DNA from: Rhodococcus sp. KRD162
Lineage (GTDB): Bacteria; Actinomycetota; Actinomycetes; Mycobacteriales; Mycobacteriaceae
Assembly (NCBI RefSeq): GCF_017168335.1
Contig: NZ_JABFAU010000011.1
Location: forward strand, 233,063-297,062
Reading direction: 5' to 3'
Length of the DNA: 64,000 nucleotides
Under the pieces are notes generated by a model. It saw nothing but the letters and a program-made list of their open reading frames with translations, ran no database searches and had not been told where the DNA came from. Positions 1-9,043 of the stretch are shown here, one piece after another. Position 1 is the stretch's first letter. Every line of letters starts with the position of its first letter. Position numbers and translations under genes: made by a program.

Positions 1-65
1 AGGTGCGCGAGAGCATCGCCGCCGCGGTCGGTGCGTCCACCATCGAGCTCGTCGACCTGTCCTGA
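1..65 (+). CDS. serA: D-3-phosphoglycerate dehydrogenase, C-terminal end (partial)
   Basis: Only the last 20 codons are in the window, read in the frame that ends at TGA 63-65. The encoded tail, [20 protein letters not shown], resembles the end of the ACT-type regulatory domain of actinobacterial SerA, which finishes in a similar ...LEVVDLS. SerA starts serine synthesis by oxidising 3-phosphoglycerate. Its position just before leuB matches the serA-leuB order of mycobacteria. The identification rests on this short tail plus synteny, so it is probable and not certain. Confidence 0.7.
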   Translation, partial: VRESIAAAVGASTIELVDLS

Positions 66-114
66 TTGCTCTGCCAACAGATCGGTCGGACGCCGAAGAA
101 TCATGAGGAGTGAG

Positions 115-1125
115 ATGAAGCTGGCTGTCATCGCCGGAGACGGAATCGGGCCCGAGGTCGTGACCGAGGCGCTCGCCGTCCTCGACATCGTTGCACCCGG
201 GAGCGACAAGACCGAGTACGACCTCGGTGCGCGTCGCTACAACGCCACCGGCGAGCTGCTGCCGGATTCGGTACTGGCGGAGTTACGCGAGCACGACGCC
301 ATCCTGTTGGGAGCCATCGGCGATCCTTCGGTTCCCAGCGGCGTCCTCGAACGTGGATTGCTGCTGCGGGCTCGATTCGAGCTCGATCACCACATCAATC
401 TGCGTCCGGCCAAGTTGTATCCCGGTGTCGTCGGTCCGCTGGCAGGCGACAAGACAATCGACGTCGTCGTCGTGCGTGAGGGGACCGAAGGGCCCTACAC
501 CGGGAACGGCGGAGCGCTTCGTGTCGGTACCCCACACGAGGTCGCGACCGAGGTCAGCGTCAACACTCGCTACGGGGTGGAGCGGGTGGTGCGCAATGGT
601 TTCGAGCGGGCGCTCACGCGGCGCAAGCACGTGACGCTGCTCCACAAGACCAACGTGTTGACCTTCGCCGGTAGCCTGTGGGCTCGCACGGTGGAGGAGG
701 TCTCTGCCGAGTTCCCGGATGTCGAGGTCGCCTACCAGCACATCGATGCCGCGATGATCCACCTCGTCACCGATCCCAGCCGATTCGATGTCATCGTCAC
801 CGACAATCTGTTCGGCGACATCGTGACGGACCTCTCGGCAGCAGTCACCGGCGGAATCGGTTTGGCCGCAAGCGGAAACATCGATGCGACCGGTACCAAT
901 CCGAGCATGTTCGAGCCGGTGCACGGCAGCGCTCCCGATATCGCCGGACAGCAGAAGGCCGATCCGACGGCTGCCATCCTGTCGGTGTCGCTGCTGCTGG
1001 CACACCTCGGCGACACGGCGAACGCCGAACGGGTCGAGGCCGCGGTCGCGGCGGATCTGGCCGAGCGCGGGACCACGACCGGCACCACCAAGGAGATCGG
1101 CGCGCGCATCGCCGCCCGGTTGTAG
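115..1125 (+). CDS. leuB: 3-isopropylmalate dehydrogenase
   Basis: Oxidatively decarboxylates 3-isopropylmalate to 2-oxoisocaproate with NAD, the third dedicated step of leucine synthesis, in the cytosol. The 336-residue product has the full family layout: GDGIGPE at 8-14, the substrate-binding arginine region [10 protein letters not shown] at 95-104, [10 protein letters not shown] at 121-130, the catalytic K-T-N at 178-180, the metal/substrate signature [11 protein letters not shown] at 229-239 and GSAPDIAG for NAD at 271-278. The ATG at 115 is chosen because GGAG lies just upstream and the protein then starts [10 protein letters not shown], as in relatives. An upstream in-frame ATG at 103 would overlap that ribosome binding site. 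It lies 49 bases after serA and ends at a strong hairpin. Confidence 0.96.
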   Translation: MKLAVIAGDGIGPEVVTEALAVLDIVAPGSDKTEYDLGARRYNATGELLPDSVLAELREHDAILLGAIGDPSVPSGVLERGLLLRARFELDHHINLRPAKLYPGVVGPLAGDKTIDVVVVREGTEGPYTGNGGALRVGTPHEVATEVSVNTRYGVERVVRNGFERALTRRKHVTLLHKTNVLTFAGSLWARTVEEVSAEFPDVEVAYQHIDAAMIHLVTDPSRFDVIVTDNLFGDIVTDLSAAVTGGIGLAASGNIDATGTNPSMFEPVHGSAPDIAGQQKADPTAAILSVSLLLAHLGDTANAERVEAAVAADLAERGTTTGTTKEIGARIAARL

Positions 1126-1138
1126 CCGAATCGAACGC

Positions 1139-1178
1139 GAAGATGCCACGGCGGGCCCGGCCCGACCGTGGCATCTTC
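1139..1178. terminator. Bidirectional rho-independent terminator between leuB and the MFS gene
   Basis: Perfect 13-bp inverted repeat, arms 1139-1151 and 1166-1178, with a 14-base GC-rich loop. It sits between two convergent genes, so it can serve both strands; T-rich tails are short. Confidence 0.75.
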
Positions 1179-1206
1179 TGTCTCACGGGCATTGATCGAT
1201 GCCGAG

Positions 1207-2430
1207 TCAGCCGGCTCGGTCCCGATCCTCGCCGAGGCCTTCGGGGGCCGGATCTGCGGGAACGACCGGTACGGAGAGCGCGGGAAAGACGGCCGAGATC
1301 AGGAACGCAAGAGGAAAGCTGACGGCCGCCACGGCACCGAACGCCGGCGGTACAGCCGAAGCGAACACGTACTGACTGGTGTTCTGGACCCCCAGTGCGC
1401 GTCCACTCCAGTACGGTCCGGATATCTCTGCCACAGCGGTGAATGCGAGACCGTTCGGAGCAACGGTGGCGATGGATGCGATGACGAGCAGAACGATCGC
1501 GGCGGGGGAGTCGAACCAGTCCGCGACAGCGAGTCCGAGCATGCTGGCGGCAGCAGTGACGGCGACCCATCGAAGAGGTCTCATCCGGCTTCCGACACGA
1601 TCGGAGAGCGCACCCACGCTCATTCGGCCTATGGCCCCGAGGATCTGGGTCGCTGTGACCAGGACGCCTGCCGCAGCTGCCGTCCACCCTCTGTCGGTCA
1701 TCAACCAGACGAGTGCGTACGTCCACACCACGTATTGGGGCACCACCAGCAGGACGGACGTGGCATGAATGCGCCACAGCTCGCTGCGGGCACGGTAGGG
1801 ATTGTCGAGCAAGCCCTGAGCGGCCGCGTCGGCGCGATTGGGCCGTGGCGGATCGACCACCGCGAGGCACATCAGTGCGCTCACCGTGCACACGACGGCC
1901 GGTACGGCCAACGCCGCTCCCACGCCGTGATCGCGGGCGACGGGCGGGATGGTCAGAGCGGCGATCCCCACTCCCAGCGGCACCGACATCTGCCTGATCC
2001 CCATGGCGAGTCCGCGTCGATGCGGTGGGAACCAACCCACCACCACCCGTCCGCTCGCACTGTTGGCGCTTGCGGCCGCCATGCCGCCGATCAACAGCAG
2101 GACGGCCAGCATCGGAATGGAGGTGCTCACGACCGCCGCGATACTCGCCGCCGCCGTGAGTCCGAGGCCGACCGCCAGAACGAGACGCTCGCCGATGCGA
2201 TCGACGAGTACGCCCCAGGCGATGAGGGTGAGCATGATGCCGACGGTGGGCATCGCCACGACGAATCCCGCGGTTGCGAGCCCGAGCCCCCGGTCGTCGT
2301 GCAGGGCGGGAATGAGAAATGCGGCGCCGTTGATGAAGACTGCGCCGGCCGTCTGCGCGAGCATTCCGAGTACGAGCATGAACCACCGGCGTGCCTCGCC
2401 GATCTCGGACAACTGCTCGGTGGCGTTCAT
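1207..2430 (-). CDS. MFS transporter
   Basis: Predicted inner-membrane major facilitator protein of 407 residues with about twelve hydrophobic helices, the first beginning near residue 16 (WFMLVLGMLAQTAGAVFI). A typical MFS loop between helices 2 and 3 is recognisable as GVLVDRIGERLVL. GGAAGGA lies about 4 bases before the ATG. The gene is divergent from the FAH-family gene across 134 bp, the same pairing as Rv2994/Rv2993c in M. tuberculosis, so a link between the transported compound and the FAH substrate is possible. Substrate cannot be told from sequence. Confidence 0.85.
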   Translation of the reverse strand: MNATEQLSEIGEARRWFMLVLGMLAQTAGAVFINGAAFLIPALHDDRGLGLATAGFVVAMPTVGIMLTLIAWGVLVDRIGERLVLAVGLGLTAAASIAAVVSTSIPMLAVLLLIGGMAAASANSASGRVVVGWFPPHRRGLAMGIRQMSVPLGVGIAALTIPPVARDHGVGAALAVPAVVCTVSALMCLAVVDPPRPNRADAAAQGLLDNPYRARSELWRIHATSVLLVVPQYVVWTYALVWLMTDRGWTAAAAGVLVTATQILGAIGRMSVGALSDRVGSRMRPLRWVAVTAAASMLGLAVADWFDSPAAIVLLVIASIATVAPNGLAFTAVAEISGPYWSGRALGVQNTSQYVFASAVPPAFGAVAAVSFPLAFLISAVFPALSVPVVPADPAPEGLGEDRDRAG

Positions 2431-2552
2431 GGCGTCCTTCCAATTCCCAATATATGGACATTGTTTCTTGAGATGTGGAACTCAGACGGAACATTACACC
2501 CGCGAAAGGTCCACGGAACGGACGGTGTCGTCGGACGGAGAACCACGGTCGA

Positions 2553-2558
2553 TAGACT
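2553..2558 (+). promoter_or_regulatory. Putative -10 element for a leaderless FAH-family mRNA
   Basis: TAGACT is followed by six bases (TTCGAC) and then the ATG at 2565, with no Shine-Dalgarno. This spacing would place the transcription start at or next to the A of ATG. No clear -35 is seen. Confidence 0.45.
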
Positions 2559-2564
2559 TTCGAC

Positions 2565-3338
2565 ATGCGTCTCGGTCGAATTGCAAGTCCTGATGGTGTG
2601 GCATTCGTGAGTATCGAAGGTGACGGTGATTCGCAGACTGCGAAGGAAATCGCCGAACATCCTTTCGGCACACCCACATTCACGGGTCGGTCGTGGCCAC
2701 TGGCCGACGTCCGACTGCTCGCGCCCATCCTTGCCAGCAAGGTCATCGCCATCGGTAAGAACTACGCCGCGCACGCGGCCGAGATGGGCGGTGAGGCACC
2801 GAAGGATCCCGTGATCTTCATCAAACCGAACACCTCCATCGTCGGTCCCGGTGCCGCCATAGTGCTGCCACCGTCGTCGAACGAGGTGCACTACGAGGGT
2901 GAGCTGGCCATCGTGATCGGCCGTCCGTGCAAGGACGTCCCCGCGGCCAAGGCGTACGAGGTGGTGCTCGGATACACCGTCGCCAACGACGTCTCGGCCC
3001 GCGACCATCAGAAGCACGACGGGCAGTGGACTCGCGCCAAGGGGCACGACACCTTCTGTCCGCTCGGGCCGTGGATCGAGACCGCACTCGATCCATCCGA
3101 TCTCGAGATCAAGACCGAGGTCGATGGTGCCGTCAAGCAACAGAGCCGCACTTCGCTTCTGCTGCACGATATTCCGGCGATAATCGAATGGGTCTCGGCG
3201 GTGATGACGCTGCTCCCGGGCGATGTCATCCTCACCGGAACACCCGAAGGGGTCGGACCCATCACCGACGGTGACAACGTCTCGATCACCGTCGAGGGAA
3301 TCGGCACCCTGACCAATCCCGTCGCAGCGAAGAAGTAG
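2565..3338 (+). CDS. Fumarylacetoacetate hydrolase family protein
   Basis: Cytosolic enzyme of the FAH superfamily, which cleaves or isomerises beta-diketo and 2-hydroxy-dienoate acids in aromatic and amino acid breakdown. The 257-residue protein carries the FAH catalytic domain from about residue 58 ([18 protein letters not shown]). Metal ligands are visible as E111 and E113 in [12 protein letters not shown] and D142 in NDVSARD, with the conserved lysine near 159 and the GTPEGVGP loop near the C-terminus. The M. tuberculosis counterpart, Rv2993c, is annotated as a possible hydroxyhepta-dienedioate isomerase. The true substrate is unknown. gltX starts 7 bases downstream, so the two are probably cotranscribed. 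Confidence 0.88.
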   Translation: MRLGRIASPDGVAFVSIEGDGDSQTAKEIAEHPFGTPTFTGRSWPLADVRLLAPILASKVIAIGKNYAAHAAEMGGEAPKDPVIFIKPNTSIVGPGAAIVLPPSSNEVHYEGELAIVIGRPCKDVPAAKAYEVVLGYTVANDVSARDHQKHDGQWTRAKGHDTFCPLGPWIETALDPSDLEIKTEVDGAVKQQSRTSLLLHDIPAIIEWVSAVMTLLPGDVILTGTPEGVGPITDGDNVSITVEGIGTLTNPVAAKK

Positions 3339-3345
3339 GGCAACG

Positions 3346-4821
3346 ATGACCACAGCAACAGAGGTTCGCGTACGGTTCTGCCCGTCTCCGACCGGCACCC
3401 CGCACGTCGGCCTGGTGAGAACTGCTCTGTTCAACTGGGCATTCGCCAAGCATCACGGTGGAACCTTCGTTTTTCGGATCGAGGACACCGACGCATCGCG
3501 CGACTCCGAGGAGTCCTACGCCGCCCTGCTCGATGCCTTGCGCTGGCTCGGCCTGGAGTGGGACGAGGGCCCCGAGGTGGGCGGCCCGTACGAGCCCTAC
3601 CGTCAGTCGTTGCGTCGCGACCAGCACACGGCCGTCGTGCAGCAGCTGCTCGAGGCAGGAGAAGCCTACGAGTCGTTCTCCACCCCGGAGGAAGTCGAAG
3701 CTCGGCACAAGGCCGCAGGCCGCGACCCCAAACTCGGCTACGACAACTTCGACCGCGACCTGACCCCCGAGCAGCGGCAGAGCTTTCTGGACGAGGGCCG
3801 TGGAGCCGTCGTGCGGCTGCGGATGCCCGATCACGACCTCACCTGGAACGACCTGGTACGCGGGGAGACGACCTTCCGGGCCGGTACGGTCCCGGACTTC
3901 GCATTGACGCGCGGCAACGGCGTTCCGCTGTACACGTTGGTCAACCCGGTCGACGACGCCCTGATGAGGATCACTCACGTTCTGCGCGGCGAGGACCTAC
4001 TGTCCTCGACGCCTCGTCAGCTGGCCCTCTACGAGGCGTTGATCCGAATCGGCGTTGCCGATCGAACACCCGAGTTCGGACACTTGCCGTTCGTCATGGG
4101 GCAGGGCAACAAGAAGCTGTCCAAGCGCGATCCGGAATCCAACCTCTTCATTCACCGCGACCGGGGGTTCATCCCGGAGGGACTGCTGAACTACCTCGCC
4201 CTTCTCGGCTGGGGAATCTCGGACGATCACGACGTCTTCTCGCTCGACGAGATGGTGGCGGCATTCGAGATCTCCTCGGTCAACTCGAATCCGGCGCGTT
4301 TCGATCAGAAGAAGGCCGACGCGATCAACGCCGAGCACATCAGGATGCTCACGACCGACGATTTCGCGACTCGGTTGCGGCACTATCTTCTCGGGCAGGG
4401 GAATCTGGTCGAACCGATCGACGACGAGGTCTTCGCCGTTGCCGCCGAGTTGGTGCAGACCCGAATCGTCGTGCTCTCGGACGCATGGGGACTGCTGAAG
4501 TTTCTGTTCGTCGACGAGGCGGATTTCGAGATCGATCCTGCCGCGGCAGCCAAGAATCTCGGTGCCGACGCCGCGCCGGTCCTCGACGCCGCAATCGCGG
4601 CACTGACGGCAACGGCGACCTGGGCGACCGCGGACTTGGAAACCGCTCTCAAACTCGCACTGATCGACACCTTGGAACTCAAGCCGCGCAAAGCGTTTGC
4701 GCCGATTCGGGTGGGAGTGACCGGCTCGCACATCAGCCCGCCGCTGTACGAGTCGATGGAACTGCTCGGGCGCGAGAAGACTCTCGCACGTCTGGCAGCC
4801 GCCCGCGCCCGCATCGCGTGA
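3346..4821 (+). CDS. gltX: Glutamyl-tRNA synthetase
   Basis: Class I aminoacyl-tRNA synthetase that charges tRNA-Glu with glutamate. Its 491 residues show the HIGH-type motif [10 protein letters not shown] at 13-22 and the KMSKS-type motif KKLSKRD starting near residue 256, followed by the helical anticodon-binding region. Most actinobacteria lack GlnRS and make Gln-tRNA through GatCAB. If that holds here, this enzyme would also misacylate tRNA-Gln, and both tRNA-Gln and tRNA-Glu genes lie 3 kb downstream. Length and motif spacing are normal for the bacterial family. Confidence 0.96.
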   Translation: MTTATEVRVRFCPSPTGTPHVGLVRTALFNWAFAKHHGGTFVFRIEDTDASRDSEESYAALLDALRWLGLEWDEGPEVGGPYEPYRQSLRRDQHTAVVQQLLEAGEAYESFSTPEEVEARHKAAGRDPKLGYDNFDRDLTPEQRQSFLDEGRGAVVRLRMPDHDLTWNDLVRGETTFRAGTVPDFALTRGNGVPLYTLVNPVDDALMRITHVLRGEDLLSSTPRQLALYEALIRIGVADRTPEFGHLPFVMGQGNKKLSKRDPESNLFIHRDRGFIPEGLLNYLALLGWGISDDHDVFSLDEMVAAFEISSVNSNPARFDQKKADAINAEHIRMLTTDDFATRLRHYLLGQGNLVEPIDDEVFAVAAELVQTRIVVLSDAWGLLKFLFVDEADFEIDPAAAAKNLGADAAPVLDAAIAALTATATWATADLETALKLALIDTLELKPRKAFAPIRVGVTGSHISPPLYESMELLGREKTLARLAAARARIA

Positions 4822-4867
4822 CGATGGTCTGCCAGATGCGCACTCCGGCGTCCGGTCGCAGCGTCCG

Positions 4868-5872
4868 GTGAGCGTGACCGACCGGCTGGACCGACTGCAG
4901 CGCCGTCGGCCAGTGCTCGGATTCCCCATCGCGGTCATCTACAAGTTCGTCGACGATCAGGGCGGCTACCTCGCCGCCCTGATCGCGTACTACGCCTTCG
5001 TTTCGCTCTTTCCTGCGCTGCTGCTCTTCTCCACGATCCTGGGGATCGTGTTACGGGGCAACCCGGAGCTGGTGCAACAGATCCTGAACTCCGCGCTCGG
5101 GCAGATCCCGGTGATCGGGGACGAATTGGGGCGACCCGAACGCATCGGCGGGGGCACCCTCGGTCTGGTCGTTGGCGTCCTCGGCTCCCTGTACGGCGGC
5201 CTCGGGGTGTCCGTTGCGTTGCAGAACGCGATGAACATCGCGTGGGTCGTACCGAAGAACTTGCGGCCCGATCCCCTTCGAGCCCGCCTGCGCGGATTGG
5301 GTCTGCTCAGTACGGTCGGGCTGGCGGTTCTCGCCATCACGGCAGTGAACGTACTCAGTGCCGCAGGGTATTTCGGCTCGGAATCCGGGTTCGTGGTGTT
5401 CGTGCTCGGCACCCTGTTCTACGTCGGAGTGTTCGTCGTGGCGTTCCGACTCGCGACAGTGCGTCCGGTGTCGATCTCGCAGGTGTTGCCGGGAGCGATC
5501 GTGGCCGGTCTGACCTGGCAGCTACTGCAGACCTTCGGCAGCGTGTACGTCAAGTACGTCGTCGGCAATGCGAGCGTCGCGAACGGTGTGTTCGCGGTCG
5601 TGCTCGGATTGTTGGCGTTCATGTACGTGACCGCGGTGTCGATCGTGATCTGCATCGAGATCAACGTCGTTCGTGTCGATCGATTGTTTCCGCGGTCTCT
5701 GCTGGCTCCGTTCGTCGACGACGTGGACCTGACCGAGGGCGACAAACTCACCTACACCGGACAGGCAGAAGCTCAGCGCAGTAAGGCTTTCGAGGACATC
5801 GAGGTGACGTTCGAGGAACCGGCACGGGCTCAGTCGACATCCTCCTCCGAATCGGACGCCGAAGCCCCGTAG
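4868..5872 (+). CDS. YihY/BrkB-type inner membrane protein
   Basis: Predicted membrane protein of 334 residues with about six transmembrane segments between residues 35 and 280 and a charged cytosolic tail rich in Glu and Ser. It matches the YihY (formerly 'RNase BN'/BrkB) family in size and in features such as the early AYYAFVSLFPALLLF segment and FMYVTAVSIVICIEINVV near the last helix. The molecular role of the family is not settled. GTG at 4868 follows gltX by 46 bases, and a second GTG two codons later is possible. Its 3' end overlaps the convergent polymerase gene by 43 bases. Confidence 0.8.
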   Translation: MSVTDRLDRLQRRRPVLGFPIAVIYKFVDDQGGYLAALIAYYAFVSLFPALLLFSTILGIVLRGNPELVQQILNSALGQIPVIGDELGRPERIGGGTLGLVVGVLGSLYGGLGVSVALQNAMNIAWVVPKNLRPDPLRARLRGLGLLSTVGLAVLAITAVNVLSAAGYFGSESGFVVFVLGTLFYVGVFVVAFRLATVRPVSISQVLPGAIVAGLTWQLLQTFGSVYVKYVVGNASVANGVFAVVLGLLAFMYVTAVSIVICIEINVVRVDRLFPRSLLAPFVDDVDLTEGDKLTYTGQAEAQRSKAFEDIEVTFEEPARAQSTSSSESDAEAP

Positions 5873-7392
5873 AAGCGGCCGATTCTCGTCTCCATGGGAA
5901 AGCGCACCGCAGTATCGCCGAACATCAGTCGGCTCGCCGTCGACGCCGCCGACGACACGGCCTCCGATACCCGATCGGCGTCGGCCAGCCGGCAGTGCAC
6001 CACCACCTCGTCGTGTTGAAAGAACACCAGTTCACTGTCGCCGAAGCTGCCCTCGGCCAACCGGCCACGCAGATCCGCCAGCAGGCACAATGCCCATTCC
6101 GCGGCGGTGGCCTGAACGACGAAGTTTCTGGTGAAACGCCCCCGCGCGTGCGCGTCTCCGTTCGACCACCACTGCGCCGATGGCGGTGGGCATGCTCGGC
6201 CCAGCCAGGAGTGGACGACCTCGCCTCGTTCGCCCGCCCGGGCAGCGGATTCGACGAGGGCGACGGCGCCGGGAAACTTCGCTCGTAGGCGTGTCAGCAA
6301 TCCGCGTGCCTCACCCGAGGTCGCGCCGTACAGCACCCCGAGAACGGCGACCTTGGCATGGCCGCGATCACCGTCGAACGATTCCGCGGCCACCGGTGCG
6401 TAGAGATCCGCGGTGCCTGCCGCGGCCACCATGCGTGGATCGCCGGACATCGCAGCGAGGATTCGTGGTTCGAGCTGGCCCGCATCGGCAGCGACGAAGG
6501 TGTGGCCGGAATCGGCGATCACGCTCGCTCGCAACGGCTTCGGGATCTGCAAGCCGCCTCCGCCGCGGCTCGCCCACCTGCCCGAGACCACGGCACCGGG
6601 AACGTAGACCGGGCGGAATCGGTCGTCTCGTACCCAGGTGTCGAGCCATTGCCACCCGTTCGTGGTGTGCAGTTTCGACAGATCGCGATGGCGCAGCAGT
6701 AACGGAACAGCCGAGTGGTTCACCTCGCGGATGACGTGTGCGCGAGTCGATGTCAGTTCGATTCCGGAACGTGCGAATGCGGCCACCACCTCCACCGGAG
6801 AGGACGGGTTGACGCGTCTGCCGAACGCCGAGGAGATCTCGCTCTCCAGTTTCACCAGAGCCGGGGGAGTCGAGCCGTCGACGGGACGGGCCCCGAGCAT
6901 CGACTCGAGGTGACGGCGATGCGCCGCAGCCGAGAACGGCAATCCGTCGTAGGTCATCTCCGCCGCGGCCAGAGCCCCGGCCGACTCGGCCGCCGCCAGC
7001 AGTTGCAGTGCGCGATCGTCGCCGATCTCGAGTAGCTGGCGTCGGTACTCCTCGAGCACCGCTGCGGGGTCGGAGTGAGGATCGGCGTCGAACAATCCCG
7101 GCCGCAGGTCCGCGGGCAGTGACGGGGCAGTCGCAATGCCGGTGCGCATCGCCAGAATCGCACCCACCAACGCAAGATCGTGACAGCGGCGCACGCGTAC
7201 GTCGTTCGCGAGCAGGCGAGGGTAGATCCGCCCGGTGTCCTGCCACACCCACCTGGGTTGCTCGGCACGTTCGAGCTCGGCGACGGCCGCGGCAGTATCG
7301 TCGACGACGGTGGGATCGCCGCATACCGAGCCGTCGTCGTCGAGACGCGTCAGCACTGCCTGGTGGCCGCGAGGGACGACGAGGACCTTCAT
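5830..7392 (-). CDS. DNA polymerase I-like protein with degenerate exonuclease domain
   Basis: Family A polymerase-like protein of 520 residues without a 5'-nuclease domain. Polymerase motifs are clear: motif A as DAGQLEPRIL at 303-312 (usual DYSQIELRIL), motif B as KVAVLGVLYG at 347-356 and motif C as FQHDEVVVH near 458-466 (usual VHDEL). The first 150 residues have an RNase H-like arrangement but no clear DxE exonuclease motif, so proofreading is doubtful. It matches a standalone actinobacterial family annotated 'bifunctional 3'-5' exonuclease/DNA polymerase'. The reading frame stays open upstream to 7716, across the tRNA-Gln gene. The ATG at 7392 (MKVLVVPRGHQ) is the first plausible start, though no clear ribosome binding site precedes it. 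Role probably in repair, unproven. Confidence 0.83.
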   Translation of the reverse strand: MKVLVVPRGHQAVLTRLDDDGSVCGDPTVVDDTAAAVAELERAEQPRWVWQDTGRIYPRLLANDVRVRRCHDLALVGAILAMRTGIATAPSLPADLRPGLFDADPHSDPAAVLEEYRRQLLEIGDDRALQLLAAAESAGALAAAEMTYDGLPFSAAAHRRHLESMLGARPVDGSTPPALVKLESEISSAFGRRVNPSSPVEVVAAFARSGIELTSTRAHVIREVNHSAVPLLLRHRDLSKLHTTNGWQWLDTWVRDDRFRPVYVPGAVVSGRWASRGGGGLQIPKPLRASVIADSGHTFVAADAGQLEPRILAAMSGDPRMVAAAGTADLYAPVAAESFDGDRGHAKVAVLGVLYGATSGEARGLLTRLRAKFPGAVALVESAARAGERGEVVHSWLGRACPPPSAQWWSNGDAHARGRFTRNFVVQATAAEWALCLLADLRGRLAEGSFGDSELVFFQHDEVVVHCRLADADRVSEAVSSAASTASRLMFGDTAVRFPMETRIGRFYGASASDSEEDVD

Positions 7393-7546
7393 CGGATTCG
7401 GCGGAACGTGCGCGCGGTCATGACGAACAAGTCTGCTCGACGCGCGTTCGGGCGTGCAGAGCAGGTTCGCGGCAGGTGCGAGGATCGCAGTCCGGGGCCC
7501 GGACGAGTGCGACACCGGGAGGTTTCGGGTGCTCTGAGCAGCCGAT

Positions 7547-7575
7547 TTGGAGAATGGGTAGGCACCTTTGATAGT
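7547..7575 (+). promoter_or_regulatory. Candidate promoter for tRNA-Gln
   Basis: TTGGAG at 7547-7552 and GATAGT at 7570-7575 are separated by 17 bases, about 60 bases before the tRNA. Hexamer matches are 3/6 and 4/6, so this is suggestive only. Confidence 0.4.
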
Positions 7576-7637
7576 CTCTATCCCGGCTCGAAACGCAGTG
7601 CACACCGAACGCGGTGAGCAATTCGATTCAAGTCCTT

Positions 7638-7709
7638 TGGGGTATGGTGTAATTGGCAACACAGCGGTTTCTGGTACCGCCATTCTAGGTTCGAGTCCTG
7701 GTACCCCAG
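7638..7709 (+). tRNA. tRNA-Gln (anticodon CUG)
   Basis: The 72-base sequence folds as a tRNA. Acceptor arms are TGGGGTA (7638-7644) and TACCCCA (7702-7708) with discriminator G. The anticodon stem GCGGT/ACCGC encloses loop TTCTGGT, giving CTG at 7671-7673, which reads CAG. The T arm contains GGTTCGAGTCC. CCA is not encoded. Confidence 0.95.
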
Positions 7710-7815
7710 CAGCCATCAGCGGTGATTTTGCCGCCGGTGCTGAGGCAGTTATGCTGACTCAGCGACTCGTTCGATACGACACGAGTCTTGCTCGAAGTAT
7801 GCAGGTGAAGTTCCT

Positions 7816-7888
7816 GGCCCCGTCGTCTAGCGGCCTAGGACGCCGCCCTCTCAAGGCGGTAGCGCGGGTTCGAATCCCGTCGGGGCTA
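7816..7888 (+). tRNA. tRNA-Glu (anticodon CUC)
   Basis: The 73-base sequence has acceptor arms GGCCCCG (7816-7822) and CGGGGCT (7881-7887), closing with a G-U pair at position 1:72, and discriminator A. Anticodon stem CCGCC/GGCGG encloses CTCTCAA with CTC at 7850-7852, reading GAG. The T arm is GCGGGTTCGAATCCCGT. CCA is not encoded. Confidence 0.95.
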
Positions 7889-7893
7889 CAACA

Positions 7894-7933
7894 GACAACA
7901 CCCTCTCGGTCCTCGGACCGGGAGGGTGTTGTC
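7894..7933 (+). terminator. Terminator after tRNA-Glu
   Basis: Hairpin of about 18 bp with arms 7894-7911 and 7916-7933, including one T-G pair, and a tight CTCG loop. It starts six bases after the tRNA. The downstream strand is not T-rich, but stem length makes it a strong candidate. Confidence 0.75.
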
Positions 7934-7973
7934 ATGTCCGGGTGTTGTCATGTCCGGGTGTTGTCATGTCCGG
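7926..7973. repeat. Three tandem copies of a 16-bp unit
   Basis: GTGTTGTCATGTCCGG occurs three times head to tail (7926, 7942, 7958). The first copy begins inside the right arm of the terminator, so the array looks like slippage expansion of the terminator's trailing arm. Confidence 0.9.
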
Positions 7974-8002
7974 GCGGGTGTCGGTTGCGGTACGGGAGGG
8001 TG

Positions 8003-8170
8003 TCAGACGCTCTTGCGCCGGAACATTTTCTGATGGTCGGCCGGACCGTGGACGTTGCCGACCTTGGGTCCACCGTCCTTGTGCTCGACGGAGTTGTGGG
8101 ACTTGCTGTTCTTGCGCTCCAGTACCTCGCGGAACTTCTTCTTCAGTTCTTCACTGCCGGATTCGGGCAT
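8003..8170 (-). CDS. DUF5302 domain-containing small protein
   Basis: A 55-residue highly charged protein starting MPESGSEELKKKFREVLERK and containing a central KDGGPKVGN segment and a basic end HQKMFRRKSV. This is the pattern of the small actinobacterial DUF5302 family, whose function is unknown. GGAG lies about seven bases before the ATG, supporting real translation. No signal peptide or membrane helix is present; it is likely a soluble, nucleic-acid- or ribosome-associating protein, but that is inference from charge only. It lies downstream of and on the same strand as ndgR, 116 bp away. Confidence 0.75.
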   Translation of the reverse strand: MPESGSEELKKKFREVLERKNSKSHNSVEHKDGGPKVGNVHGPADHQKMFRRKSV

Positions 8171-8286
8171 GGGTGACTCCTCGCAGTCGACGACCGGCCG
8201 GTGGGGCCGTTCGAGACGAACGTACTCCGTTTTCTGCGCGCGATCAGTTTCTTTTTCGGTAGTGCTGCTGGGCGCACGGTCGGTGC

Positions 8287-9015
8287 TCAGAGTCGCTTGT
8301 GCAGTGCGTCGGCCGCTGCGAGTAGATCGGCGGCCCAGCGCGCACCGGGCTTGCGGCCGATTCGGTCGATGGGTCCCGATACCGAGATCGCCGCCACCAC
8401 AGCGTCGTTGCCGTCGCGCACCGGCGCTGCGACGCTCGCGACGCCGGGTTCTCGCTCTCCTGCGCTCTGTGCCCAGCCGCGTCGTCGAACTTCGATGAGG
8501 ACGCGCTCACTGAATTCCGCTTCGGGAAGCACGATACGTTTGGTTTGCGAATCTGCCCATGCCAGAAGGACTTTGGCTCCGGAACCAGCCGTCATCGGGA
8601 GCCGGGCGCCCACGAGGACAGTGTCTCGAAGTCCGGTCGGGGGCTCCATGGAGGCGACGCAGACACGGACCGATCCTTCGCGCCGATAAATCTGCACGCT
8701 CTCTCCGGTGATCTCGCGCAGGCGCGGTAGCACGGAGGCGGCCGCGTCGAGCAGTGCATCCGAGGCGCTCGACGCGAGTTCTCCTAGTCCCGGCCCGGTA
8801 CGCCACAGGCCGTCGGCATCTCGAACGAGGAGGCGGTGGGTTTCCAGTCCGACTGCGAGTCGGTGTGCGGTGGCGCGGGGCAGGGTGGTTCGAGCGCAGA
8901 GATCGCCCAGATTGCATGGCTTCTCGGCCACTGCGTGCAGCACTGCCATCGCCTTGTCGAGCACTCCGATACCGCTCGATTGGTCTACGAGGCCACCCAG
9001 GCTATGCTGTCTCAT
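8287..9015 (-). CDS. ndgR: IclR-family regulator of amino acid metabolism (NdgR/LtbR type)
   Basis: DNA-binding regulator of 242 residues with an N-terminal winged helix from about 15 to 80 (SGIGVLDKAMAVLHAVAEKP...LPRATAHRLAVGLETH) and a C-terminal IclR effector domain. Orthologues beside leuCD, such as NdgR in Streptomyces and LtbR in Corynebacterium, control leucine and related amino acid genes. The protein begins MRQHS..SGIGVLDK as the M. tuberculosis homologue Rv2989 does, with about nine extra residues in between. It diverges from leuC across 148 bp that contain a 20-bp palindrome, so it probably represses leuCD and itself. GGGAGG lies 13 bases upstream of the ATG, somewhat far. Confidence 0.88.
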   Translation of the reverse strand: MRQHSLGGLVDQSSGIGVLDKAMAVLHAVAEKPCNLGDLCARTTLPRATAHRLAVGLETHRLLVRDADGLWRTGPGLGELASSASDALLDAAASVLPRLREITGESVQIYRREGSVRVCVASMEPPTGLRDTVLVGARLPMTAGSGAKVLLAWADSQTKRIVLPEAEFSERVLIEVRRRGWAQSAGEREPGVASVAAPVRDGNDAVVAAISVSGPIDRIGRKPGARWAADLLAAADALHKRL

Positions 9016-9043
9016 AGAACGATATTAGCCTCCCGAATGCTGA

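Noticed and set aside
845..2752. 635-codon open frame on the minus strand
   Set aside because: Runs across leuB, the terminator and the MFS gene in another frame; Arg/Pro/Ser-rich shadow.
7393..7716. N-terminal extension of the polymerase-like gene
   Set aside because: The extension would run across the tRNA-Gln gene; the conserved protein begins at MKVLVVPRG.
7926..7973. CRISPR array
   Set aside because: Units are 16 bp and directly adjacent with no spacers. The 33-bp repeat at 35472 also lacks spacers.
9002..9017. CTATG...CATAG inverted repeat over the ndgR start as an operator
   Set aside because: Only 5-bp arms and it contains the start codon and coding bases; likely chance.
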